This document shows positions 1-7,752 of a stretch of DNA of 43,513 nt, in pieces; positions within the stretch are counted from its first letter, which is position 1; the number at the start of each line of letters is the position of its first letter. Made by a program: the position numbers and the translations under genes. This DNA comes from an uncultured Ruminococcus sp. (GTDB taxonomy: Bacteria > Bacillota > Clostridia > Oscillospirales > Ruminococcaceae). The notes beneath the pieces were generated by a model. It was given only the letters and a program-made list of their open reading frames with translations, searched no databases and was not told where the DNA came from. Location of the stretch: assembly GCA_944386525.1 (NCBI GenBank), contig CALXBL010000006.1, positions 1 to 43,513 of the forward strand, written 5' to 3'.

Positions 1-105
1 ACTTAACTGTAACACAGGTCTATGCTGTTCCGCTACCTTTTTTTGTAAATTGTCTCACATCTATTGTAATCCTACACAATACCATAAAATTCACAAAATT
101 GTAAC
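1..105. other. Upstream region without a recognisable gene
   Basis: AT-rich sequence ahead of the rpsO promoter. I see no convincing reading frame, tRNA or strong hairpin. The gene upstream, if any, lies outside the window. Confidence 0.4.
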
Positions 106-134
106 TTTACAAACAGATGAATGTGTGGTATAAT
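106..134 (+). promoter_or_regulatory. Sigma-A promoter of rpsO
   Basis: TTTACA at 106-111 and TATAAT at 129-134 with a 17 bp spacer. Transcription should start near 141, giving a leader of about 94 nt before the rpsO start codon. Confidence 0.8.
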
Positions 135-140
135 ATATAA

Positions 141-234
141 GTCATGTACTTGGATACGGGAATAAACCGCCAAGCGGAGCATCACCTGCCCGTTTCTATG
201 TTCATGATGAAATTTTTAATGAGGTGAATTTATC
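141..234 (+). promoter_or_regulatory. rpsO leader RNA, possible S15 autoregulatory pseudoknot
   Basis: The leader has two interleaved pairings. CTTGG (149-153) can pair with CCAAG (170-174), and ACGGG (156-160) can pair with CCCGT (189-193). The order a-b-a'-b' is that of an H-type pseudoknot. A competing small hairpin CCGC (167-170) with GCGG (174-177) is also possible. The SD GAGGTG is at 221-226. In several phyla S15 represses its own mRNA through structured leaders of unrelated folds, so this position fits; the fold and any regulation here are inferred. Confidence 0.5.
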
Positions 235-501
235 ATGATGCTGAAAGAAGAAAAAACAAGCGTAATTGAGCAGAATCGTCTCCACGAGACAGACACAGGT
301 TCTCCTGAAGTACAGGTTGCTATCCTGACTAAGAGAATTAACGACCTGACTGAACACCTGAAGACTCACAAGAAGGATCATCACTCCAGACGTGGTCTGC
401 TCAAAATGGTTGGTCACAGAAGAAATCTGCTGGCTTACATGAAGAAGAAGGATATCAACCGCTATCGTGCTTGTATCGAAAAGCTCGGTATCCGTAAGTA
501 A
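235..501 (+). CDS. rpsO: 30S ribosomal protein S15
   Basis: S15 binds the three-way junction of 16S rRNA early in 30S assembly. The protein is 87-88 residues, the usual bacterial length, and carries the hallmark stretches [12 protein letters not shown] near residue 17 and [11 protein letters not shown] followed by VGHRRNLL, the rRNA-contacting helices. Two adjacent ATG codons (235 and 238) could start it; the SD GAGGTG at 221-226 is 8 nt from the first and 11 nt from the second, so the first is slightly favoured. It has its own promoter and structured leader and is followed by pnp on the same strand, as in many bacteria. Identification is secure; which of the two ATGs is used is not. Confidence 0.97.
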   Translation: MMLKEEKTSVIEQNRLHETDTGSPEVQVAILTKRINDLTEHLKTHKKDHHSRRGLLKMVGHRRNLLAYMKKKDINRYRACIEKLGIRK

Positions 502-514
502 TTTACGAAACAAT

Positions 515-561
515 ACGGCAAAAGGCAGATGGGTTTTCCCTCTGCCTTTCCGTGTTTGATT
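515..561 (+). terminator. Hairpin after rpsO (weak terminator or processing site)
   Basis: AAAGGCAGA (521-529) pairs with TCTGCCTTT (541-549), and ACGG/CCGT outside extends the stem. The following tract is only moderately T-rich, so it may terminate partially or stabilise the rpsO 3' end while allowing read-through into pnp. Confidence 0.55.
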
Positions 562-661
562 TTATGTGCAGCGGCGGCTATTTAGCATGAAATCGTACAT
601 CCCGTACATCCCTCGGCATCTTGATTTGAATAGGGATGTAGGATTTTCTGCTAAACTGTCG

Positions 662-684
662 CTGTATCAAAAAACACGATACAG
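662..684 (+). promoter_or_regulatory. Hairpin abutting the pnp ribosome binding site
   Basis: CTGTATC (662-668) and GATACAG (678-684) form a perfect 7 bp stem with a 9 nt loop. The second arm runs directly into the pnp SD (AAAGGA, 685-690), so folding could influence translation. E. coli PNPase autoregulates through cleavage of a leader stem by RNase III, which makes a stem here notable. A function in this organism is inference. Confidence 0.45.
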
Positions 685-699
685 AAAGGACTTTTTAAA

Positions 700-2820
700 A
701 TGTTTGAGAATTACAGAAAATTTGAAACCACTTTCGCAGGCCGTCCTGTTGTTGTTGAAACAGGCAAGACCTGTGAGCTTTCAAACGGCTCATGCTGGGT
801 ACACTATGGCGAAACTGTTGTTATGGCTAACGTCACAGCAAGCGCAAAGCCAAGAGAAGGCGTTGACTTCTTCCCTCTCTCTGTTGATTACGAGGAGCGT
901 ATGTACTCCGTTGGCAGAATCCCCGGCTCCTTTACCAAAAGAGAAGGCAAGCCCTCCGAAAAGGCTATCCTTACATCACGTATGGTAGACCGTCCTATTC
1001 GTCCGCTCTTCCCAAAGGATATGAGAAACGATGTTTCCGTTGTTATGACAGTTCTTGCTGTCGACCCTGATTGCTCTCCTGAAATCGCTGGTATGCTGGC
1101 TACTTCAATTGCCATCTCCATTTCCAATATTCCGTGGAACGGTCCTATCGCTGGTGTAAGCGTTGGTCTCGTTGACGGTCAGCTTGTCCTCAACCCGACT
1201 CTGAAGCAAAGAGCTCACAACGACCTCCAGCTGACTGTTGCCGGCTCTATGGAAAAGATCGTTATGATTGAAGCAGGCGCAAACGAAGTCCCCGACGACC
1301 TTATGCTCGAAGCTATTATGACTGGTCACGAGGAAATCAAGAAGATGGTAGCTTTCGTAAATGAGATACGTGCAGCTATTGGTAAACCTAAGTTTGAATT
1401 CCAGTCTATGGATGTTGATCACGATCTGTTCGACGCTATGGAGGCTGAATTTGCTGAGCAGGTAAAAGTTGCTCTCGATACTGACGACAAAAACGAAAGA
1501 GATGCACGACTCCAGCCAATCTCCGACGCTATCCACGAAAAATTTGATGAAGCTTATCCTGAGCAGGGCGCTATGATTGATGAGTGCCTCTACAAGCTCC
1601 AAAAGAAAATTGTTCGCAACTGGCTCTATGAGGGCAAACGTGTTGACGGCAGAGGCATTGATGAGATTCGTCCGCTTGCTGCTGAAGTTGGTCTCCTGCC
1701 AAGAGTTCATGGCTCTGGTCTCTTCACTAGAGGTCAGACTCAGGTTATGACTATTGCTACTCTCGGTCCGATCAGCGAAGCTCAAAAGCTCGATGGTCTT
1801 GATGAGGAAACTTCAAAGCGCTATATGCATCACTACAACTTCCCTTCCTACTCCGTTGGCGAAACTAAGCCAAGCAGAGGTCCGGGCAGACGTGAGATCG
1901 GTCACGGTGCTCTCGCAGAACGTGCCCTTGTGCCGGTGCTCCCTTCCGTTGAAGAATTCCCTTACGCTATGCGCCTTGTATCTGAGGTTCTTTCCTCTAA
2001 TGGTTCCACTTCTCAGGGTTCTATCTGTGGCTCTACTTTGGCTCTTATGGACGCTGGCGTTCCGATAAAAGCTCCTGTTGCTGGTATATCCTGCGGTCTT
2101 ATCACTATGCCCGACAGCGATGACTTTATGACTATGGTAGACATTCAGGGCCTCGAGGACTTCTACGGCGATATGGACTTCAAGGTTGGCGGTACTCATA
2201 AGGGTATAACAGCCATTCAGGTGGATATCAAGGTCGACGGTCTTACTCCTGCTATCATTAAGGAAGCTTTCGAAAAGACAAGGAAAGCTCGTCTCTATAT
2301 TCTCGATGAGATTATGCTTAAGGCTATCCCTGAGCCAAGAGAAACTGTAAATAAATACGCCCCCAAGATGTTCCAGACAAAGATACCGGTAGACAAGATT
2401 CGTGAGGTTATTGGTCAGGGCGGCAAGGTTATACAGAAAATCTCCGCTGAGTGCGACGTTAAGGTCGACATAAACGAGGACGGTGGTGTATTTATCAGCG
2501 GTATGAACGCTGAAGGCTGCCAGAAGGCTCTCCAGATAGTTCACACTATTGCTCTGGATCCTGAGATAGGTGCAATTTACCGCGGTAAGGTAGTTTCAAT
2601 AAAGCAGTTTGGTGCTTTCGTTGAGATCGCTCCTGGCAAGGACGGTTTGGTCCATGTTTCCAAGCTGGACAAGAACCGTGTTGAAAATGTTGAGGATGTT
2701 GTTTCCGTAGGTGATGAAATTGTAGTTAAGGTAATGGAAATGAAAGACGGCAAGATCAATCTTTCACGTAAGGACGCTCTTATTGAGCTCGAACAGCGCA
2801 AGGCTGCTGAAAATAAATAA
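700..2820 (+). CDS. pnp: Polyribonucleotide nucleotidyltransferase (PNPase)
   Basis: PNPase degrades RNA 3'-to-5' by phosphorolysis, releasing nucleoside diphosphates, and can run in reverse to add tails. The 706 residues match the family length. Domain order is canonical: a first RNase PH core near residues 10-140, a helical linker, a second RNase PH core near 320-540, a KH domain with the GxxG-type loop GQGGKV at about residue 572, and a C-terminal S1 domain from about residue 629. The start ATG at 700 follows an AAAGGA SD and gives the expected N-terminus. The preceding hairpin and the strong terminator behind it indicate that pnp ends the rpsO-pnp unit. Genes downstream run the other way. 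Confidence 0.97.
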   Translation: MFENYRKFETTFAGRPVVVETGKTCELSNGSCWVHYGETVVMANVTASAKPREGVDFFPLSVDYEERMYSVGRIPGSFTKREGKPSEKAILTSRMVDRPIRPLFPKDMRNDVSVVMTVLAVDPDCSPEIAGMLATSIAISISNIPWNGPIAGVSVGLVDGQLVLNPTLKQRAHNDLQLTVAGSMEKIVMIEAGANEVPDDLMLEAIMTGHEEIKKMVAFVNEIRAAIGKPKFEFQSMDVDHDLFDAMEAEFAEQVKVALDTDDKNERDARLQPISDAIHEKFDEAYPEQGAMIDECLYKLQKKIVRNWLYEGKRVDGRGIDEIRPLAAEVGLLPRVHGSGLFTRGQTQVMTIATLGPISEAQKLDGLDEETSKRYMHHYNFPSYSVGETKPSRGPGRREIGHGALAERALVPVLPSVEEFPYAMRLVSEVLSSNGSTSQGSICGSTLALMDAGVPIKAPVAGISCGLITMPDSDDFMTMVDIQGLEDFYGDMDFKVGGTHKGITAIQVDIKVDGLTPAIIKEAFEKTRKARLYILDEIMLKAIPEPRETVNKYAPKMFQTKIPVDKIREVIGQGGKVIQKISAECDVKVDINEDGGVFISGMNAEGCQKALQIVHTIALDPEIGAIYRGKVVSIKQFGAFVEIAPGKDGLVHVSKLDKNRVENVEDVVSVGDEIVVKVMEMKDGKINLSRKDALIELEQRKAAENK

Positions 2821-2825
2821 TTTTT

Positions 2826-2857
2826 AAGGTCTGACTCGTATGAGTCAGACCTTTTTT
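2826..2857 (+). terminator. Rho-independent terminator of pnp
   Basis: A perfect 12 bp stem, AAGGTCTGACTC (2826-2837) with GAGTCAGACCTT (2842-2853), a 4 nt loop and a run of T after it. It lies 5 nt beyond the pnp stop codon. Confidence 0.9.
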
Positions 2858-2867
2858 GTGCCATCAT

Positions 2868-2903
2868 AGCTAAAGCTCTTCCCCCTTAAAGGTCAGAGCT
2901 TTT
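2868..2903 (-). terminator. Possible weak terminator of the nusB-azlD operon
   Basis: AAGCTCT and AGAGCTT flank about 15 nt just beyond the azlD stop codon. The stem is short and no long T tract follows on the minus strand. It is the only hairpin I see where the long operon should end. Confidence 0.3.
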
Positions 2904-2908
2904 CTTGT

Positions 2909-3208
2909 TCATATGAACAGACCCGTTACAAAAGATGTACCTGCCGCTACAAGTGCTACAACTATAAGCGGAAGTTCAAAATATGCAAGGATTATAGCAG
3001 CCACTGTGCCTACGATCGCAGTTATCATGTCTCCTGTAGAATAGAATATTGCCGGTATCGTCATTGCACTCAGTACTGCATACGGTATGTAATAAAGGAA
3101 TCTCCTCAGAAATCGCGACTTTATCTTAGTCTGCATAAGGGTGAACGGTATCATGCGAACAAGATATGTAACTGCTGCCATTATAGCAATATATACAGCT
3201 GTGCTCAT
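2909..3208 (-). CDS. azlD: AzlD-type small subunit of a branched-chain amino acid exporter
   Basis: AzlD proteins are about 100-residue membrane proteins that work with AzlC in branched-chain amino acid export, known from azaleucine resistance in Bacillus. This one has 99 residues, mostly hydrophobic, with about four membrane segments and the family-like VTYLVRMIPF near the N-terminus. Its ATG overlaps the azlC stop codon (TAATG at 3206-3210), so translation is probably coupled and the two proteins are made together. It is the last gene of the long minus-strand operon. Substrate specificity cannot be told from sequence. Confidence 0.85.
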   Translation of the reverse strand: MSTAVYIAIMAAVTYLVRMIPFTLMQTKIKSRFLRRFLYYIPYAVLSAMTIPAIFYSTGDMITAIVGTVAAIILAYFELPLIVVALVAAGTSFVTGLFI

Positions 3209-3909
3209 TACTCGCTTTCCTCCTCAAAAGGTACAGGAAACAGCAGAGCTGCTGCCGCTGCCGCTACAACTGCACATATGATAATTGCAAATCCACTGCT
3301 AAGCGCTGGTATAAGATAGTAGGCGACGGAGCTTAAAGCTGCCGCCATTATCACAACAAAAAACACGCTCCGGCTCTTCTTTGATTCCGGAATGATTATC
3401 GCAAGAAACATTCCGTAGAGGACTATTCCCATAGCATCAGTTATTGCCTCCGGAAATACACGTCCGGCAGCAGCGCCTAAGAGAGTTCCTCCGCTCCAGC
3501 CAAGAAATGATATAAGGATCAGACCGTACATATAATCAGGTCTAAGCTTATTCGGCTGAGCGGACGCCACTGCAAATATCTCATCTGTAATGCCAAACGA
3601 GATCGCAAGCCTGTGTCTCGTATTGAATGAGCTGTCCAGCTTCTGGGAAAGAGATATCCCCATAAGCGCATATCGTATATTTATAACAAGCTGAGTTACT
3701 GCCATCTCGATATATGTGCCGCAGGCTGCAATTATGCCTACGCCTGCCGCCTGACCTGCTGATGTGAGATTTGTCATTGATATGCAGACCGCCTCAAATA
3801 CTGAAAGTCCTGCACGTACTGCCATTATTCCAAATCCAAATGATACCGAAAAATATCCAAGCGCTATTGGTATACCGTGGATAAATCCCTTTTTGAATCC
3901 TTGCTTCAC
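3208..3909 (-). CDS. azlC: AzlC-type branched-chain amino acid exporter, large subunit
   Basis: A membrane protein of 233 residues with the family opening GFIHGIPIALGYFSVSFGFG and several hydrophobic helices. AzlC and AzlD form a two-component exporter. I chose the GTG at 3907-3909, because SD AGGGGAG lies about 10 nt upstream and the codon directly follows the recN stop at 3911. A longer reading from TTG at 3933 would overlap recN by 23 nt and lacks its own SD. In many Firmicutes recN is followed by spoIVB and spo0A; here this transporter pair occupies that place. Confidence 0.85.
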   Translation of the reverse strand: MKQGFKKGFIHGIPIALGYFSVSFGFGIMAVRAGLSVFEAVCISMTNLTSAGQAAGVGIIAACGTYIEMAVTQLVINIRYALMGISLSQKLDSSFNTRHRLAISFGITDEIFAVASAQPNKLRPDYMYGLILISFLGWSGGTLLGAAAGRVFPEAITDAMGIVLYGMFLAIIIPESKKSRSVFFVVIMAAALSSVAYYLIPALSSGFAIIICAVVAAAAAALLFPVPFEEESE

Positions 3910-3910
3910 A

Positions 3911-5596
3911 TTAACTGCTCTCCCCTCTGGCAAGCTCAGGATGATGCTTTATAAGCTCCTCGCTTGCACTTTCAAGGATAAGCTGACTTGGATTTTCTCC
4001 ACCCATTATACGTGCTATCTCCTGAACCCTGCCCTCAAAATCAAGAGGAGTTACTTTGGTGCATGTCCTGCCGTTTTCAAGGCGCTTTTCAATTTTAAGG
4101 TGATAATCACCCATTATGCCTATCTGCGAAAGGTGAGTTACACACAAAACCTGCCTTACCTTGCCAAGCTCGTTGAGCTTTAAACCTATCTTCTGGGCTG
4201 CTCGTCCGCTTACTCCGGTATCTATCTCGTCAAAAATCATTGTTGGTATGCTATCCTTGCCGGCTATGACGCACTTGAGTGCAAGCATTATACGCGAAAG
4301 CTCACCACCGGATGCTATCTTCGCCAACGGTTTAAGCGCCTCGCCACGGTTGGCTGATATCATAAGCTCCATTGAATCCATACCCTGTAGTGTAAGCTTT
4401 CCCGTGGTATGTGCAACCTCTAACCGTACTCCAGGCATATCAAGAAATTGCAGCTGCTCTGCCACAGATTCAGTAAATCTCTTAGCAGTCTCTTTCCGGT
4501 ATCTGCTAAGATCCTTTGCCCTCTCAGAGACCTCCTCCAAAAGCTTTGCCTTCTCACTTCTAAGAATCTCTATCTCACCGGCATTGCTCTGCATATTAGA
4601 AAGGAACTCCTTTGCCTCTTTACAGCGTTCCACAAGTTCATCACCTGTGCACACGTATGCACGGGTAATCTCTCTTATTGCGTTGTTTCTGCTTTGAAGC
4701 TTTGAGAATCTTTCCTCATCAAGCTCCATATCATCGGCTATTCTGCTAAGAGTATCGGCTATGTCCCTTACCTCCAGCTCAGCTGCCTTAAGCCTTGCAC
4801 ATATATCCTCGGTTTCTGGAATAAGCTCCATATACCTGTCAAGAATGATTTGAGAATCCCTTATCAGCTGTACAGCATTTGACGCCGTATCATTGTCGAG
4901 TGCTGATGAAGCTGACTTGAATGCATCAATTATCCCCTCAGCCTGTTCAAGTCGTTCAAGCTGTGCGGCAATATCATCTTCTTCACCCATTTTAAGACCC
5001 AGACTGTCTACATCTGCCACAAGAGTCCTCATCTGTTCAGCCTTTTGCTGCTGCTCCTGCGATTGCTTTACAAGACTGCTAAGACGCTTAGCCTTTTTCT
5101 GTAAAGTGCGAAAGCTCTCCTGATAAGCCGATAGCAGGTCCATATTCCCGCCAAATCGATCAATCATCTCCATATGACGATCGGCTGACATAAGAAGATG
5201 TGTATCGTGCTGTCCGTGAATGTCGATTAGAAGCTCACCTATACGTTTAAGAGCACTTACTGTGGATGTTTTATGATTGATCCTCGCAGTGCTTCCGCCG
5301 TCGGCAAATATCTCACGTGTAAGCAGCAGTTCATCCTCCGGCTCAATGCCAAGCTCCTTCAGAACACTCCGCACATTATCTCCGATATTCTGGAAAAGTG
5401 CAGACACCACCGCCTTGTTACAACCTGTACGCACTATATCCTTAGATGTACGATGTCCCAGAACTGCGTTTATTCCGTGGATAAGGATAGACTTACCAGC
5501 ACCCGTTTCACCTGTAAATACGTTAAAACTGCTGCCTATAGGAATATGTGCCTTTTCGATTACTGCAAGATTCTCAATATATATTTCTGTCAACAT
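3911..5596 (-). CDS. recN: DNA repair protein RecN
   Basis: RecN is an SMC-like ATPase that gathers DNA ends at double-strand breaks for recombination. The 561-residue product has the Walker A motif GETGAGKS at residues 29-36, a long central coiled-coil region rich in Glu, Lys and Gln, and near the C-terminus the ABC signature region ASGGELSR and Walker B stretch MIFDEIDTGVSG. I chose ATG at 5596, giving the usual start MLTEIYIENLAVIE, with AGG about 9 nt upstream. An upstream TTG at 5611 overlaps the argR stop. The argR-recN order is standard in Firmicutes. Confidence 0.95.
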   Translation of the reverse strand: MLTEIYIENLAVIEKAHIPIGSSFNVFTGETGAGKSILIHGINAVLGHRTSKDIVRTGCNKAVVSALFQNIGDNVRSVLKELGIEPEDELLLTREIFADGGSTARINHKTSTVSALKRIGELLIDIHGQHDTHLLMSADRHMEMIDRFGGNMDLLSAYQESFRTLQKKAKRLSSLVKQSQEQQQKAEQMRTLVADVDSLGLKMGEEDDIAAQLERLEQAEGIIDAFKSASSALDNDTASNAVQLIRDSQIILDRYMELIPETEDICARLKAAELEVRDIADTLSRIADDMELDEERFSKLQSRNNAIREITRAYVCTGDELVERCKEAKEFLSNMQSNAGEIEILRSEKAKLLEEVSERAKDLSRYRKETAKRFTESVAEQLQFLDMPGVRLEVAHTTGKLTLQGMDSMELMISANRGEALKPLAKIASGGELSRIMLALKCVIAGKDSIPTMIFDEIDTGVSGRAAQKIGLKLNELGKVRQVLCVTHLSQIGIMGDYHLKIEKRLENGRTCTKVTPLDFEGRVQEIARIMGGENPSQLILESASEELIKHHPELARGESS

Positions 5597-5607
5597 AGGA
5601 ATATGCC

Positions 5608-6057
5608 TCAATTCTTATTTGTCTCACCAAATGCTCCGGCTCTGAACTGAGCAGAAAGAGCCAGAGCCTCGCATTCCTCTCTCATGAGGACAAATATTGT
5701 ATCATCGCCGGCGATAGTACCTACCACGCCGCTTATTTTCATAGCGTCAAATGCGGCACACGCAGCCTGCGCCATTCCAGAACGGCAGTGTATAACTACC
5801 ATGTGACCTGCATAGTCCGCATTAATGACAGCCTCACGTATAATGCCGTCCATTGCAGCAGGAGTATCTGGTCTGACATAGCGGACACTGCCGCCTATAT
5901 GCTGCTTGGTGAGCCTTAGCTCTCGTATATCTCTAGATAGTGTAGCCTGCGTTACCTCTACGCCATACTCCGCAAGAAGTCTTTGAAGCTCGTCCTGAGT
6001 GCGAATCTCCTTTTCCGCAATTATTCTTAGAATTATTGTATGCCTTTCCTTTTTCAT
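5608..6057 (-). CDS. argR: Arginine repressor ArgR/AhrC
   Basis: ArgR is a hexameric arginine-sensing regulator of arginine biosynthesis and catabolism. The 149-residue product has the winged-helix DNA-binding domain at 1-70, with SRD at 41-43 in the recognition helix, and the C-terminal oligomerisation and arginine-binding domain with GTIAGDDT at 113-120. The ATG at 6057 overlaps the nadK stop (ATGA) and has SD GGAGG 7 nt upstream, so it is preferred over the longer frame. No arginine gene lies in the window. Its place before recN is conserved across Firmicutes and need not imply a shared function. Confidence 0.95.
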   Translation of the reverse strand: MKKERHTIILRIIAEKEIRTQDELQRLLAEYGVEVTQATLSRDIRELRLTKQHIGGSVRYVRPDTPAAMDGIIREAVINADYAGHMVVIHCRSGMAQAACAAFDAMKISGVVGTIAGDDTIFVLMREECEALALSAQFRAGAFGETNKN

Positions 6058-6947
6058 ATATATCCTCCGCCGTCTGTTCCGCACGAACCCTTTAGTGAAT
6101 GAGTTATCTTGCGGTTAAGGGAATCAAAGAATGTATTGCCGCTTAAATCTATAAGCTTGATGGTATGCTCCGAACGATATATCGCCAATTGGTGGTGGAG
6201 GTCTATCGGAACAGGAGTTTCTCCGTCTGATGAAATATAAACCTTGCCATCATCTCGGTTGGAAAGCTTTACGCAAAGACGACTCTCCGGCGAAAATAAT
6301 ATAGGACGTGATGCCAACGAATGAGGACACACCAGTGTAAAGCCTATACACGAAAACTCAGGCTCGATAACTGAGCCGCCTGCCGACAGTGCATATGCTG
6401 TTGAGCCGGTAGGTGTACTGAAAATAGCTCCATCTGCACGGTACTGACCCAGCAGCACTTCATTTCTGTATACGGAAAAATCTATTACTCTTGCAAACTG
6501 TCTTGCAAGAACTATATCATTGAGAGCATTGAAATGCTGGCATACATAACCATTTTCATCAGTCAGTTCACCACAGAGCATCATTCTCTCAGACACACGG
6601 TAATCTCCTGTGTTGAGTCTTGATATATCCGCAAGCTGTGACGGCTCCATCGACGCCATAAAGCCAAGTCTACCGGTATTTATTCCCAGAAGTTTTGTAT
6701 CCGAACCAATAAGTACCTTTGCACATCGTAGTATCGTTCCATCGCCGCCCACGGCAAAGGCAAAGTCTGCTTCCTTTGCAGCGATATCAAAGGGGGCGTA
6801 CTCCACAAATGATTTGTCGTAAAACAGCGCCTGATGCTGTGGATCGGCTATTACCTCAAATTCATTTTTATGCAACACATCGCAAAGACTTCTTGCACAT
6901 GAAAGCGCATTTACCTTTTTAAGGTTGGGAAATATTACAGCTTTCAT
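6054..6947 (-). CDS. nadK: NAD kinase
   Basis: NAD kinase phosphorylates NAD to NADP and sets the cellular NADP pool. The protein is 297 residues, within family range. It carries the catalytic GGDGT motif at 67-71 and NTGRLGF at 90-96, followed by the family motif region around PTGSTAYALSAGG, with the nucleotide-binding serine and glycine residues. The start lies 16 nt after the end of tlyA, and the stop overlaps argR by 4 nt. The position between tlyA and argR is the usual clostridial order. Confidence 0.95.
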   Translation of the reverse strand: MKAVIFPNLKKVNALSCARSLCDVLHKNEFEVIADPQHQALFYDKSFVEYAPFDIAAKEADFAFAVGGDGTILRCAKVLIGSDTKLLGINTGRLGFMASMEPSQLADISRLNTGDYRVSERMMLCGELTDENGYVCQHFNALNDIVLARQFARVIDFSVYRNEVLLGQYRADGAIFSTPTGSTAYALSAGGSVIEPEFSCIGFTLVCPHSLASRPILFSPESRLCVKLSNRDDGKVYISSDGETPVPIDLHHQLAIYRSEHTIKLIDLSGNTFFDSLNRKITHSLKGSCGTDGGGYI

Positions 6948-6963
6948 TTTTACGCTCCTTTCA

Positions 6964-7752
6964 TTACTTCCCGGAAAGAGCCTCGGAAGATATGCTTACA
7001 ATATCAACAACTGCCGCCGGCTGGTCTGAGTGTAAAACATACGCAAGATACTCCGCATTGCCTGAACCGCCCTTTACAGGCGACGCACAAAGACCTCTCA
7101 GAGACAAGCCATTTTGCTGAAGCTCCTGCATTATCTGATTAAGCACCTTGATGTGTGCCTTTTGTGATCTCACTATACCATGCTTACCGATATTTTCTCT
7201 GCCTGCCTCGAACTGAGGCTTTATAAGCAATACGGCTGCTCCGCCATTTTTAAGATACTTTACAGCATATGGAAGTATAAGCTTTAAGGAAATGAAGGAT
7301 ACATCAACAGATATAAAGTCGATAGGTTCCTTTACAACACTATCATCCATCATACGGATATCCGTACCCTCTAAGTTGACTACACGTTCATCATTGCAGA
7401 GCCTGTCGGCAAGCTGTCCATGTCCCACATCGACAGCATAGACCTTTGCAGCTCCATTCTGGAGCATACAGTCGGTAAATCCGCCCGTTGAGGCTCCAAT
7501 ATCCATGCAGATGCAGCCTTTCAGGTCTACATTGCCAATGGCAAGTCCTCGCTCAAGCTTCAGTCCTCCTCTGCCAACATATCGTAATCCCTCACCTTGC
7601 ATAGTGATATCAGTACCGCTTTTAACCTGCTTTGAGGATTTTGTGCAGACCTTGCCCTCAACTGATATCTGACCGGCTGTTATAAGCTCCTGAGCTCTGC
7701 TGCGGCTTGCGGCTATGCCTCTTGTTACAAGTTCAGCATCAAGCCTTGCCAT
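6964..7752 (-). CDS. tlyA: TlyA-family rRNA 2'-O-methyltransferase (S4-domain FtsJ-like)
   Basis: TlyA proteins methylate ribose in rRNA, and some have been reported as haemolysins. The 262-residue product has an N-terminal S4 RNA-binding domain at about 3-62, then an FtsJ-type methyltransferase fold with the SAM-binding motif DIGASTGGFTDC at 84-95 and a VDVSF motif further on. The ATG at 7752 gives the normal start MARLDAELV, has AAAGGA about 8 nt upstream and overlaps the dxs end by 14 nt. The exact rRNA site is not predictable from this sequence. Sequence and operon position agree. Confidence 0.92.
   Translation of the reverse strand: MARLDAELVTRGIAASRSRAQELITAGQISVEGKVCTKSSKQVKSGTDITMQGEGLRYVGRGGLKLERGLAIGNVDLKGCICMDIGASTGGFTDCMLQNGAAKVYAVDVGHGQLADRLCNDERVVNLEGTDIRMMDDSVVKEPIDFISVDVSFISLKLILPYAVKYLKNGGAAVLLIKPQFEAGRENIGKHGIVRSQKAHIKVLNQIMQELQQNGLSLRGLCASPVKGGSGNAEYLAYVLHSDQPAAVVDIVSISSEALSGK

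Noticed and set aside
566..988. 140-codon plus-strand frame across the start of pnp
   Set aside because: It overlaps pnp in another frame, has no SD and no protein-like features.
1105..1785. 226-codon minus-strand frame inside pnp, and a similar one at 1813-2544
   Set aside because: They are antisense to a clear PNPase sequence and follow its codon pattern; no start signals.
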